Shown here: in pieces, positions 27,978 to 37,071 of the stretch | Numbering within the stretch: position 1 is the first letter of the stretch | Layout: every line of letters begins with the position of its first letter | NCBI RefSeq assembly: GCF_003751625.1 | Contig: NZ_RJUL01000003.1 | Span: 62,001-126,000 of the forward strand | DNA: 64,000 nucleotides | Reading direction: 5' to 3' | Source: Gallaecimonas pentaromativorans | GTDB lineage: Bacteria > Pseudomonadota > Gammaproteobacteria > Enterobacterales > Gallaecimonadaceae | Notes under the pieces: generated by a model | The model's input: only the letters and a program-made list of their open reading frames with translations | Told to the model about the DNA's origin: nothing | Databases searched by the model: none | Program-made: the position numbers and the translations under genes

Positions 27978-29509
27978 GTGACCCTGTTGATATGGATGGC
28001 AAATCGCCCGAATCGTTGTCTGTTGGTCTGCGCCTGCAGGAGCAGCAAAACCGTGCCCTGCTTGAACAACTTGATCTGGTCAGCCAGTTACTGCGCCGCA
28101 CCTGTCATCTGTCCTTTGGCTTAGACCCTGAATTGGATAACGATCTGCAGCGCCTCTCTAACCTGATGCTCACCCCGGAAAAGCTGACCCGCAGCCAAGG
28201 GCAACTGGCTGGCCTTAGCGATCAGCTAGGTCTGCAACAGGACAAATACGAAAAGCGCCTCGCCCACTGGCAGGCGAGCCTCAACGACACCCTCAAGCAA
28301 CTCAATCAAATAAATGGTTTGCCCAGTGAGCTTCGCCGCCAGTTAAAGGCTCTTATCAGCGATCTGCATCTGCCCCGGGTGAGTCTCTATCGCCTGTTGC
28401 CACTCACCCAAGAAGCCCTCAGCCTGCTGCTAAAAGTGGCCACTCTGCACCGGCGCCAACCCGACAGCGACACCGGCAACGATACCTTGGCAGCCATGGT
28501 GGACCAATTAGTCGCCATGGTATCGAGCCTGAATCTTTCCGGCGCCGACCATGAGCTGCACCAGATACGCCGCCAGCTACTCTCCCCTATTACCCAGGAC
28601 GGGCTGCTGGATCTGACCGTCGAGTTCCTGCAGGTAGTGATCAAGGTTCTTGATAAAGAGCGGCGTCAGGCCAAACAGTTTTTGCAACTGGCCAGCGACA
28701 GCCTCAAGGATCTGCACCAACGCACCACCCGCACCCTGGGCGAGCACCACCAGGGCAATCGCCAGCAGCAGGTCATCAATGGCCGCATCGATAACCTGCT
28801 GGTCGAGCTGACCCGCGGTCTTGACGCCAATAACCTGCAACAAGCCGGCCAGTCCATGGCGCAGCTGAGCAGCCTGTGGCAGGAGAAGATGCAACTGGAG
28901 GCCGGGCTTTTTGACGAGCAGCGCCTGCGCCTCGAAGAGCTGCAACAACAGGTTGCCGACCTGGAAACCCGCGCCGAGCAGTTTCGTAACCAGCTGGCCC
29001 AGCAGCGCCTGGACAGCCTCAGCGACAGCCTTACCCAGTTGCCCAACCGCGCCGCTTTTGACGAGCGATTGCTGGCCGAACACAAGCGCCTGCAACGCTT
29101 TGGCCACCCCTTGTGGATGGCCATTTTGGATGTGGACCACTTCAAGGACATCAACGATCGCTTCGGCCATATCGCTGGCGATAAAACCTTAAGGGTGATC
29201 GCCCATACCATCCGCCGCAGCCTGCGCGACACCGATTTTATCGCCCGTTTCGGCGGCGAAGAGTTTGTGATCCTCTTTCCCGAGCTCGAAGAAGCCGACC
29301 TGCACCGCCCGCTCACAAAAATTCGCGAGGCGGTTCGCAATATCCCCTTTAAATTCAAAGACGAAAGTGTCAGGGTCACGGTATCCATCGGCGCGACCGA
29401 AGTGCATGCCGCCGAGCAACCCATGGTGGCCTTTGAACGCGCCGACCAGGGTCTTTATCAGGCCAAGAACAACGGCCGCGACCAGGTAGTGATCCTCTCC
29501 AGGGAGTAA
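27974..29509 (+). CDS. Diguanylate cyclase (GGDEF)
   Basis: A 511-residue cytoplasmic protein that should make c-di-GMP from two GTP. The first 340 residues are helical with coiled-coil character (long Q/L/E-rich stretches) and no recognised domain. The C-terminal GGDEF domain begins [16 protein letters not shown] and has [14 protein letters not shown] and the active-site [12 protein letters not shown] near residue 427. An inhibitory I-site RDTD lies five residues before GGEEF, so product feedback is likely. Translationally coupled to the TPR/degenerate-GGDEF gene and two bases ahead of ppnN. The true start is ATG 27974; the frame opens further upstream inside the previous gene. Confidence 0.88.
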   Translation: MSDPVDMDGKSPESLSVGLRLQEQQNRALLEQLDLVSQLLRRTCHLSFGLDPELDNDLQRLSNLMLTPEKLTRSQGQLAGLSDQLGLQQDKYEKRLAHWQASLNDTLKQLNQINGLPSELRRQLKALISDLHLPRVSLYRLLPLTQEALSLLLKVATLHRRQPDSDTGNDTLAAMVDQLVAMVSSLNLSGADHELHQIRRQLLSPITQDGLLDLTVEFLQVVIKVLDKERRQAKQFLQLASDSLKDLHQRTTRTLGEHHQGNRQQQVINGRIDNLLVELTRGLDANNLQQAGQSMAQLSSLWQEKMQLEAGLFDEQRLRLEELQQQVADLETRAEQFRNQLAQQRLDSLSDSLTQLPNRAAFDERLLAEHKRLQRFGHPLWMAILDVDHFKDINDRFGHIAGDKTLRVIAHTIRRSLRDTDFIARFGGEEFVILFPELEEADLHRPLTKIREAVRNIPFKFKDESVRVTVSIGATEVHAAEQPMVAFERADQGLYQAKNNGRDQVVILSRE

Positions 29510-29511
29510 GG

Positions 29512-30867
29512 ATGATCGTACAACTCAGTCCCATCGGCAGCATGAGCATGTTGTCGCAACTGGAAGTGGACAGCCTCAAGGCCAGCTCCCGTTCCAGCAT
29601 CTACCAACTGTTCCGCAACTGCTGCCTGGCGGTACTCAACTCCGGCAGCCAGACCGACTCCAGCAAAGAAATTTTGGAGAAATACAAGAACTTCGAGGTC
29701 AACGTGCTGCGCCGCGAGCGGGGCGTCAAGCTAGAACTGATTAACCCGCCGGACGACGCCTTTGTCGACGGCAAGCTTATTCGCGGCATCCACGAAAGCT
29801 TGTTCTCGGTGCTAAGGGACATCCTTTACGTGTCGTCCCGCATCGACACCCAAGATCTCAACCTCACCCAGGCCAGCCACATCACCAACCTGGTGTTCGC
29901 CATGCTCCGTAACGCTGGCGCCTTAAGGCCCAGCAGCGAAGCCAACATGATTGTCTGCTGGGGCGGCCACTCCATCAGCGATGTGGAGTACGACTACTGC
30001 CACGAGGTGGGTTACCAGCTTGGGCTGCGCGAGCTCAATATCGTAACCGGCTGCGGCCCCGGCGCCATGGAAGGCCCCATGAAGGGCGCCACCATCGGCC
30101 ATGCCAAGCAACGGGTGGGCGGCGCCCGCTATATGGGGCTTACCGAGCCCTCCATCATCGCCGCCGAACCCCCCAACCCCATCGTCAACGAACTGGTGAT
30201 TTTGCCGGATATCGAAAAACGCCTTGAAGCCTTCGTGCGCATGGCCCACGGCATTATCGTCTTCCCCGGCGGCGTGGGCACAGCCGAAGAAATTCTCTAC
30301 CTACTCGGCATCCTGATGCACCCGGAGAACCGCAAGCAGGCCTTGCCGGTTATTTTTACCGGCCCCGAGCAAAGCGCCAGCTACTTTGCCAAGCTCGACG
30401 AGTTTATCCGCGCCACCTTGGGGCCTGAGGCCGCCAACCATTACCAAATCATCATCGACGATGCCGACTTAGTAGCGCGCCACCTCAAAGCCGCCATGCC
30501 CGAAGTGCTGGCCTATCGCCGCACCGAAGGCGACGCCTTTTACTTCAACTGGTCGCTGAAAATCGAGCCCGAGCTGCAATTGCCCTTTGAGCCCAGCCAC
30601 GACAGCATCCGCGACCTGCACCTGTACCCGTCCCAAAGCAAGGTGACCTTGGCAGCCAACCTGCGCCGGGTGTTCTCCAGCATCGTCGCCGGCAACGTCA
30701 AGGAGCAAGGCATCAAGGCGGTGGAAAAACACGGCCCCTTTGTTATCGACGGCGACCCGAAAATCATGGCCGACATGGACAAACTCCTAAAAGACTTTGT
30801 CTTCCAAGGGCGCATGAAGCTGCCCGGCAGCACCTACCACCCCTGCTATAAAATCGCCCAAAGCTAA
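29512..30867 (+). CDS. ppnN: PpnN, nucleotide 5'-monophosphate nucleosidase
   Basis: Hydrolyses purine and pyrimidine nucleoside monophosphates to base and ribose 5-phosphate; E. coli PpnN (YgdH) is controlled by (p)ppGpp. The 451-residue product matches E. coli (454). It carries the LOG-type motif [15 protein letters not shown] near residue 253 and [14 protein letters not shown]. The N-terminal [18 protein letters not shown] is also typical. Strong AGGGAGTAAGG upstream. Lies directly after the diguanylate cyclase and overlaps xni by one base. Confidence 0.94.
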   Translation: MIVQLSPIGSMSMLSQLEVDSLKASSRSSIYQLFRNCCLAVLNSGSQTDSSKEILEKYKNFEVNVLRRERGVKLELINPPDDAFVDGKLIRGIHESLFSVLRDILYVSSRIDTQDLNLTQASHITNLVFAMLRNAGALRPSSEANMIVCWGGHSISDVEYDYCHEVGYQLGLRELNIVTGCGPGAMEGPMKGATIGHAKQRVGGARYMGLTEPSIIAAEPPNPIVNELVILPDIEKRLEAFVRMAHGIIVFPGGVGTAEEILYLLGILMHPENRKQALPVIFTGPEQSASYFAKLDEFIRATLGPEAANHYQIIIDDADLVARHLKAAMPEVLAYRRTEGDAFYFNWSLKIEPELQLPFEPSHDSIRDLHLYPSQSKVTLAANLRRVFSSIVAGNVKEQGIKAVEKHGPFVIDGDPKIMADMDKLLKDFVFQGRMKLPGSTYHPCYKIAQS

Positions 30868-31604
30868 TGCCCCGTCTTGTTCTGATTGATGCGTTGAATC
30901 TTATCCGCCGCCTGCATGCTGCCAACAGCGCGCAGGTGGTGGCCGCCTGCGACGGCGCCTGGCAGCGCATCGCCAAGGCGCTGGAGCCAAGTCATGCCCT
31001 GGCGGTGTTTGACGGCAAGGCGCCGTCCTGGCGTTACCAGCACTTTGCCGATTACAAAGCCGGGCGCAGCCCGATGCCAGAAGACTTGGTGCCAAGGCTC
31101 GGCGACATCGCCACCACCTGGCAAAAAAGCGGCCTCAAAAGCTGGTTCCCCGAGGCCGAAGAGGCCGACGACCTTATCGCCAGCACCGCCCTTGCCGCCC
31201 GTAGCCACAATGTGGCGGTGGCGGTGGTCTCGACCGACAAGGGCTATGCCCAGCTCCTTGACGCCGGCGTGGTGCAATATGACCCCTTTGGCCGCCAGTT
31301 CCTCGGCGCCCAGCACTGGCAGCAAAAGCTAGGCATCAGCCCTTCGCAACTGACCGACTACCTGGCCCTGACCGGCGACAGCACCAACGCCGTGCCCGGG
31401 GTCAGTGGCGTCGGAGCCAAAACCGCGGCTCAGCTCCTTGGGCAATACCGTCATCTTGCTGACATACTGGCATCAGAGGCTGATGACAAAGCAGTGCTGA
31501 AGGTCAAGGCCGACGCCAAGGCAGCGTTACTGGCCAAAACCCTGGCCACCTTGCGTGGCGACCTGCCTCTGCCCTTTGGTTTGTCCGATTTGAGAAGGGG
31601 TTAG
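30867..31604 (+). CDS. xni: Flap endonuclease Xni (ExoIX)
   Basis: Structure-specific 5' flap nuclease related to the 5'-3' exonuclease domain of Pol I. The 245-residue protein shows LVLIDALNLIRRLHAAN, AVFDGKAPSWR, EEADDLIASTA and the helix-hairpin-helix region DSTNAVPGVSGVGAKTAAQLLGQY. Length fits E. coli Xni (251). ATG 30867 overlaps the ppnN stop. ppnN and xni also lie near each other in E. coli. Confidence 0.9.
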   Translation: MPRLVLIDALNLIRRLHAANSAQVVAACDGAWQRIAKALEPSHALAVFDGKAPSWRYQHFADYKAGRSPMPEDLVPRLGDIATTWQKSGLKSWFPEAEEADDLIASTALAARSHNVAVAVVSTDKGYAQLLDAGVVQYDPFGRQFLGAQHWQQKLGISPSQLTDYLALTGDSTNAVPGVSGVGAKTAAQLLGQYRHLADILASEADDKAVLKVKADAKAALLAKTLATLRGDLPLPFGLSDLRRG

Positions 31605-31606
31605 TA

Positions 31607-32275
31607 ATGAAGATTCTCATCACCGGCGGTGGTCGTGGTATCGGCCTGGAACTGGCCAGTTTCTACGCCATGCGCCATCAGGTCAGCGTCACGGTGCGCG
31701 ACGAGCGCCACGCCAACAAGGTAGCCAGCCTCGGTGCCCGGCCGCTGTTTTTGGATCTCAACCAGCAGCAATCCATCAACGATCTGGCCAAGACCTTGAA
31801 CGGCGAAGCCATCGACATCCTTATCCATAACGCCGGGGTGTTGCACCCCGAAGGCGATTTGGACGAGGTAGATGCCTTTAACTTCGCCCACAGCATCCAG
31901 GTCAACGCCCTTGGCCCCTTGTTGCTGACCCAGGCGCTGCTGCCCAATCTGTTGGCCGGTCAAACCCGCAAGCTGGTGTTTATCACCTCCTTGATGGGCT
32001 CGATGAGCGACAACGGCGCCGGCAGCTATTACAGCTACCGGGCCAGCAAGGCAGCCCTTAATTCGGTAGCCAAAACCCTGGCGGTAGATCTCGCCTCAGA
32101 CGGCGTCAAAGTAGGGATTTACCACCCAGGTTGGGTGCAAACCGACATGGGCGGCCCCCGGGCGCTGATTGATGTCGGTACCTCGGTGGCCGGGCTTACC
32201 GCCCGCATTGACGAGCTGGACGAAACCCGCTCGGGGCGCTTTCTCAATAACGACGGCACGCCCCTGCCCTGGTAA
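31607..32275 (+). CDS. Short-chain dehydrogenase/reductase
   Basis: A 222-residue SDR with the nucleotide-binding TGGGRGIG near residues 6-13, NAG in ILIHNAGVL, and the catalytic Ser plus YxxxK in SYYSYRASKAAL. The overall pattern resembles C-factor/CsgA-like SDRs. Cofactor and substrate cannot be read from the sequence. It follows xni by two bases and ends the ppnN-xni-SDR run at a strong terminator. Confidence 0.85.
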   Translation: MKILITGGGRGIGLELASFYAMRHQVSVTVRDERHANKVASLGARPLFLDLNQQQSINDLAKTLNGEAIDILIHNAGVLHPEGDLDEVDAFNFAHSIQVNALGPLLLTQALLPNLLAGQTRKLVFITSLMGSMSDNGAGSYYSYRASKAALNSVAKTLAVDLASDGVKVGIYHPGWVQTDMGGPRALIDVGTSVAGLTARIDELDETRSGRFLNNDGTPLPW

Positions 32276-32302
32276 AAAAAGCGGCCCGAGGGCCGCTTTT
32301 TT
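32274..32302. terminator. Bidirectional terminator between SDR and S9 peptidase
   Basis: A run, GCGGCC, loop CGAG, GGCCGC, TTTTTT (32281-32302). Serves both converging genes. Confidence 0.92.
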
Positions 32303-35043
32303 CATGCCTTTTGGGGCGTCTTTTTCTCTTCCTTGGCCTTAGGGGCCGGGCGATAGGGTTCGCCCTGGCTCCACCAGGTGGGAGCTGGCGCCCCTTTTAG
32401 GAAGTGGTCGAAAAAGGCCTTCATCTTGATGGTGTAATCGAGCTTGTTGGGATACTGCTTGAGGTGATGGGGCTCCCCTTCGTATTGCAGCATCACCACC
32501 GGTTTGTTGAGGCGGCGCAGCGCCGAGTACAGCTCAATGCCCTGCTGCCAGGGTACGGCATCGTCCTTGTCGCCAAACTCAATCAGCAGCGGCGTGTGGA
32601 TGCGGTCGGCATAAAACAGCGGCGAGTTTTCGATATACAGCTCCGGCGCCTCAAAGAGGCTCTGGCCGATACGGCTTTGGCCGGTTTCGTACTGGAACTG
32701 GCGAGAAAGGCCAGTGCCCAGGCGAATGCCAGAATAGGCGCTGGTCATGTTGGAGACCGGCGCGCCGGCAGCGGCGGCGGCAAAGATATTGGTCTGGGTG
32801 ACCACATAGGCGGTCTGGTAGCCAGACCAGCTATGGCCGTGCAGGCCGATGGCCTTGGGGTCGGCAATGCCCATGTCGACCAGTTTTTGCACCCCCGGCA
32901 CCAGCGCCGACACCGAACTTTTGCCCGGGGTGCCGATATCAAAGCGGATATCAGGCAGGAACATGGCATAGCCGTTGGAGGTGTAGTAGGCAAAGTTGGG
33001 CCTGTGGTTAACCTTGAACTCGTTGAAGCGATAGAGTCGGTCGGTCATAAAGCGGTAGTAATAGACCAGCACCGGGTAGCGCTTACCAGGCTGGTAACCG
33101 GCGGGTTTTATCAGCACCCCGTCCAGCGGCGTGCCGTCCAGGTTGTGCCAGTGCACCAGCTCCGGCTTGCCCCAGGCCAATTCCTTGGTGACGGGGTTAA
33201 CCTCGGTGAGCTTGCGCGGCGCGCGAAAATCGCCGTTATCCACCCACAAATCCGGGAACTCGCTGAACGCCTCGCGGGTAAAGAGCCAGGTGTCGCTGCG
33301 CTTGGCCTTGGCCACAAACTGGTAGGTGTTGGGCGATACCAGCAGCGGCGACACCCCGTCCTGGCCGAGGGTCAGGCGGAAAAATCCGGTGTACTTGTCT
33401 TTGTCGGAATACCCGGTTAGCAGCAGCTTGTCGCCGTTTTTAACCTCGGGCCGGTCTGAGTCTGGGCTCACTACCCTAAGTTCGAGCTTATCGGCCCTTT
33501 TGTGGGTCAGTTGCTTGGCCTTGCCGTCCACCCCCATCTGCCAGATGTCGAACTTGTCGTACACCAGCACCGCCGAGCCGTCGCTATACCAGGGGCCAAA
33601 GCCGTAACCGGGGGCGGGCGCCGGGTAGTCGTTGTCTTCGTCGCCAAAGCCGATGGGCAGGCCTTTGCTGAGGTTGGCCAGCTTTTGCTTGCGGATGTCG
33701 GCAATTTTCACGTCGCCGGCGTCAAAAAACACCGCAAAGTGGCCCTGGGGCGAGAGGCTCGGGGCTTGGCCGAGATGGCGGGCAATCACCTGCTTTTCAC
33801 CGGTGGAGAGGTTGACGGCGTAGTAATCGCGGTAAAAGCCGTTCCAGGTCACTTCCTTAAGGTAAGGAATGTCGCTCGAGCCCAGCAGGTAGCCGCTTTG
33901 CTCGCCCATGGCCACATCCGGCACTTTTTTATCCGCCAGCGACACGAACCGGCCGTTATTGAGGTGAAACACCCCCAAGTAGCGGTGTTTTTGCCGCTCC
34001 TTGTAGCTGAGCTTTTCCTGGGGCTTGATGCGCGGGTCGTCGCCCTGCCAAACCTCCAGGGTGCGGCCAGCAACAATTTTGTCGATGTTGGTCAAATCGC
34101 TCTGGCTGTGCACATCCGGGGTAACCCGGGTGTCGGGGGCCGCTAGCGGTTTGCGGCCCACAAAGAGGCGGCGGTCATCGAGGGTAAAGCGCAGCTCGTT
34201 GGGGGCGCTGACGTAAAAGCCGTCTTCCGGGGTTTGCAGCTCCTTGAGCTTGCCGCCTTGAGAGACCAGTACCTGGTAGGGGCGGCTTTGCTCGTCATCG
34301 CTTTTGTTGCCGCGAAGGGCGGCGTAGAGCTTGCCGTCTTTACTGAAGCTCAGTTGGCGATAGAGCTGGCCGGTACGGCTTTGCACCAGCTCGCTTTGGC
34401 CGGTAAAAAGGCGCAGCTCGCCCTTGTCGCCGTCGGCTTTGGGGTCGATGGCATACAGCAGGGCGTCGCTGCCGGGTTTGAAGGCAAAATCCGCCACCTT
34501 ACCCAAAGATTGCGGCTGGCCGTTTTCAAGATTCACCAGCAGCAGGATTTTCTCGGCCTTGGCCTTTTTAGCGCCTTTTTCATCGGAACTTGGCGCCTTT
34601 TCAAGCTCTACCGCCAGGCGGCCGCCCTTGTCGGCCAGGGCAAAGCGGCTCACCGCCTCAAAGCGTTGTTGGCGGCCGGTTTGGCTGTCTATCACCACCA
34701 GCGCCTTTTTAAGCTTGTCCTTTTTCTTGGCCTGCTCGGCCTGCAACTGCTCAAGGAGGCTGGCCGGCTGCCAAAAGGCCACATAGCGGCCATCTGGGGT
34801 GAGCACCGGCGCGGTGCCGCCAGAGACGGTCAGCTTTTTGCTGCCGCCTGTTAGGCGCACTACACCAACAGCATCGCCCCGGTCGGGCTGGGCACTAAAG
34901 GCCGCCACGGCGCCGTTGTCTGAAAGCACAGGTTGGTCGATGGATTTAAAGGCCATTAAATCCTGCAAGGTAACAGGGCGGCCTTCGGCGTAGGCGCCGG
35001 TGCTAAGCACGGCACTGAGCAGCAAGGTACGGATAGCAAACAT
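32302..35043 (-). CDS. Exported S9-family prolyl oligopeptidase
   Basis: Secreted serine peptidase of family S9. The 913-residue form starts at 35043 with a signal peptide (MFAIRTLLLSAVLSTGAYAEG). An N-terminal beta-propeller follows (to about residue 640). The alpha/beta-hydrolase domain has the nucleophile in GLHGHSWSGYQTAYV near residue 735, an acid in IEFGDKDDAVPW and the histidine in EGEPHHLKQYP. Likely cleaves peptides in the periplasm; specificity unknown. A frame extension to 35112 is not used because the signal peptide begins at 35043. Divergent from icd. Confidence 0.88.
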   Translation of the reverse strand: MFAIRTLLLSAVLSTGAYAEGRPVTLQDLMAFKSIDQPVLSDNGAVAAFSAQPDRGDAVGVVRLTGGSKKLTVSGGTAPVLTPDGRYVAFWQPASLLEQLQAEQAKKKDKLKKALVVIDSQTGRQQRFEAVSRFALADKGGRLAVELEKAPSSDEKGAKKAKAEKILLLVNLENGQPQSLGKVADFAFKPGSDALLYAIDPKADGDKGELRLFTGQSELVQSRTGQLYRQLSFSKDGKLYAALRGNKSDDEQSRPYQVLVSQGGKLKELQTPEDGFYVSAPNELRFTLDDRRLFVGRKPLAAPDTRVTPDVHSQSDLTNIDKIVAGRTLEVWQGDDPRIKPQEKLSYKERQKHRYLGVFHLNNGRFVSLADKKVPDVAMGEQSGYLLGSSDIPYLKEVTWNGFYRDYYAVNLSTGEKQVIARHLGQAPSLSPQGHFAVFFDAGDVKIADIRKQKLANLSKGLPIGFGDEDNDYPAPAPGYGFGPWYSDGSAVLVYDKFDIWQMGVDGKAKQLTHKRADKLELRVVSPDSDRPEVKNGDKLLLTGYSDKDKYTGFFRLTLGQDGVSPLLVSPNTYQFVAKAKRSDTWLFTREAFSEFPDLWVDNGDFRAPRKLTEVNPVTKELAWGKPELVHWHNLDGTPLDGVLIKPAGYQPGKRYPVLVYYYRFMTDRLYRFNEFKVNHRPNFAYYTSNGYAMFLPDIRFDIGTPGKSSVSALVPGVQKLVDMGIADPKAIGLHGHSWSGYQTAYVVTQTNIFAAAAAGAPVSNMTSAYSGIRLGTGLSRQFQYETGQSRIGQSLFEAPELYIENSPLFYADRIHTPLLIEFGDKDDAVPWQQGIELYSALRRLNKPVVMLQYEGEPHHLKQYPNKLDYTIKMKAFFDHFLKGAPAPTWWSQGEPYRPAPKAKEEKKTPQKA

Positions 35044-35288
35044 GGCAGTCACGCTTCTAGGGTTTTGGGCGAGTCTAGCAACGGCCTTGGCCGCGGCCAA
35101 CGCACAGGCCACGGACAGCTGCCAGCAAACGACAAGTTGATAAGACGTAACAACGCATTACGTAGAGAACAGCGGCTAAATATGCTATAAAAGCGCGCTT
35201 CACAGGCACCTGACTGTTAATAGTGCGGCAGTTATGGTCGCCTTTACTACAATACCAAGCATGCAAAATTGCACGGAGTCAGTGCGTC

Positions 35289-36296
35289 ATGAGCAAACAA
35301 CGTATTACCGTGATCCCAGGCGACGGGATCGGTCCCGATATCATCGATTCTGCCCTTAAGGTCCTCGACAAGGCAGGCTGCGACTTTGAATACGATTTTG
35401 CCAAGGCTGGCCTTGCCGCCCTGGAAGAAACCGGCGAGCTGCTGCCCCAGGAAACCCTGGATCTGATTGAAAAGAATAAAGTTACCCTCAAAGGCCCACT
35501 GACGACTCCGGTTGGCGGCGGTTTTACCTCCATCAACGTTTCCCTGCGTAAAAAATTCCAGCTGTACGCCAACGTGCGCCCGGTACTGTCTTTTAAAGGC
35601 ACCAAGGCCCGTTACGACAACATCGACATCATCACCGTGCGTGAAAACACCGAAGGCATGTACTCCGGTGCCGGCCAAGTGATGAACGAAGAGCGCACCC
35701 AGGCCGAAGCCAAGTCCCTCATTACCCGTGACGGCGCCAAGCGTATCGTGGAATTTGCCTTCGACCTGGCTCGCCGTGAAAACCGCAAGAAAGTCACCGC
35801 CGTTCACAAGGCCAACATCCTCAAAACCACCTCCGGCCTGTTCCTGGAAGTGGCCCGTGAAGTGGCCAAGGAAAACAGCGACATCCAGTTCGAAGAGATG
35901 ATCGTTGACGCCTGCTGCATGAACCTGGTGATGTACCCCGAGCGTTTCGATGTCATCGTCACCACCAACCTGTTCGGCGACATCGTTTCTGATCTGTGCG
36001 CTGGTCTGGTCGGCGGCCTGGGTATGGCTCCTGGTGCCAACATTGGCGCCGGCGCGGCCATCTTCGAAGCGGTGCACGGCTCTGCCCCTGACATCGCCGG
36101 CAAGAACATTGCCAACCCCAGCTCCGTTATTCTGGCCTCCATCCAGATGCTCGAATACCTGGGCATGCAAGACAAAGCCGAGAAGATCCGCAAGGCGCTG
36201 ACCGAAGTCATCGACTCTGGCGACCGTACCACCCGCGACCTGGGCGGCACCGGCTCTACCACCGACTTCACCCAGTCCATCCTGGACCGCCTCTAA
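35289..36296 (+). CDS. icd: NAD-dependent isocitrate dehydrogenase
   Basis: TCA-cycle enzyme oxidising isocitrate to 2-oxoglutarate. The 335-residue protein is the short form seen in Shewanella, unlike the 416-residue NADP enzyme of E. coli. Substrate-site residues are in TSINVSLRKKFQLYANVRP, and the metal aspartates in TTNLFGDIVSDL. The cofactor loop reads HGSAPDIAGKNIANP: the Asp-Ile pair replaces the Lys-Tyr of NADP enzymes, indicating NAD use. Start ATG at 35289 with CGGAG upstream. Isopropylmalate or homoisocitrate dehydrogenase is less likely given the NVS motif. Confidence 0.9.
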   Translation: MSKQRITVIPGDGIGPDIIDSALKVLDKAGCDFEYDFAKAGLAALEETGELLPQETLDLIEKNKVTLKGPLTTPVGGGFTSINVSLRKKFQLYANVRPVLSFKGTKARYDNIDIITVRENTEGMYSGAGQVMNEERTQAEAKSLITRDGAKRIVEFAFDLARRENRKKVTAVHKANILKTTSGLFLEVAREVAKENSDIQFEEMIVDACCMNLVMYPERFDVIVTTNLFGDIVSDLCAGLVGGLGMAPGANIGAGAAIFEAVHGSAPDIAGKNIANPSSVILASIQMLEYLGMQDKAEKIRKALTEVIDSGDRTTRDLGGTGSTTDFTQSILDRL

Positions 36297-36310
36297 GCCT
36301 CGGCTTAGTT

Positions 36311-36339
36311 AAAAAGAGGCCCCAACCGGGGCCTTTTTT
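36311..36339 (+). terminator. Terminator after icd
   Basis: AGGCCCC (36317-36323), loop AACC, GGGGCCT, then TTTTT; an A run precedes it. Lies 20 bases past the icd stop. Confidence 0.9.
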
Positions 36340-36350
36340 ATGGACGCCGC

Positions 36351-37043
36351 ATGAACGCCGTACTGGAACTCAAACAGCGCCTCAAGGCTCAAAGCCAGCG
36401 GCCTTATCTTGCCCGTGGCCACAAGGTGGTGCGCTGCGAAGGCTGCGCCCTGGTGCCACAGTTTTGTCTGTGCCCGCATCGCCGGGCGCTTAAAAGCCGG
36501 CTGGAATTTGCGCTTTTGATGCACCGCAACGAGCCTTTTAAGCCCAGCAATACCGGCAAGCTGATTTGCGACTTGCTCCCTGAGACCCGCGCCTTTGCCT
36601 GGCACCGCACCGAGCCAGATCCGGCGCTCCTTGACTGGCTGGACGAGACCACCCGCATCGTTTTTCCCAGCCACTATGTGCAGCCGGCGCGCCTGGCGCC
36701 GCTGCCCGAGACTGGCCCGGTCAAGCTCCTTATCCTTGATGCCACCTGGCCCCAGGCGGCCAAGATGCTGCGCGCCAGCCGCTATTTGGACCCTTACCCG
36801 GTGACCGCCATCGACGGCGAGCTTTTGTCGGGCTTTTTGCTGAGAAACCAACACCAGGACGGCCACCTGTGCACCGCCGAAGTGGCGGCGCTGCTGCTGG
36901 AGCAAGCCGGGGAAGGGTTTAACGGCCAGTACCTCACCGCCTGGCTTGGCGCCTTCTCGGCCCATTATCTGGCCGCCAAGCGCCACGGCCTGCCGGGGCC
37001 AGAGGCGCTTTCGGCGCTAACGGCCTTAGGAACCCAAGCATAA
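36351..37043 (+). CDS. tapT: DTW-domain tRNA-uridine aminocarboxypropyltransferase
   Basis: Adds an aminocarboxypropyl group to uridine (acp3U47) in tRNA using SAM. The 230-residue protein matches YfiP/TapT (232). It has the N-terminal cysteines CEGCALVPQFCLCP, HRNEPFKPSNTGKL, the DTW motif LILDATWPQAAKML and the C-terminal CTAEVAALLLEQ. It starts 12 bases past the icd terminator and ends at a bidirectional terminator. Confidence 0.88.
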   Translation: MNAVLELKQRLKAQSQRPYLARGHKVVRCEGCALVPQFCLCPHRRALKSRLEFALLMHRNEPFKPSNTGKLICDLLPETRAFAWHRTEPDPALLDWLDETTRIVFPSHYVQPARLAPLPETGPVKLLILDATWPQAAKMLRASRYLDPYPVTAIDGELLSGFLLRNQHQDGHLCTAEVAALLLEQAGEGFNGQYLTAWLGAFSAHYLAAKRHGLPGPEALSALTALGTQA

Positions 37044-37071
37044 AAAGGGCAGCCATCAGGCTGCCCTTTTT
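37042..37071. terminator. Bidirectional terminator between tapT and the efflux operon
   Basis: AAAAAGGGCAGCC (37042-37054), loop ATCA, GGCTGCCCTTTTT (37059-37071). It overlaps the stop codons on both sides. Confidence 0.92.

Noticed and set aside
35044-35288. icd promoter candidates around TATGCTATAAAAG (about 35180)
   Set aside because: An AT-rich -10-like element is visible, but no convincing -35 at proper spacing could be chosen.
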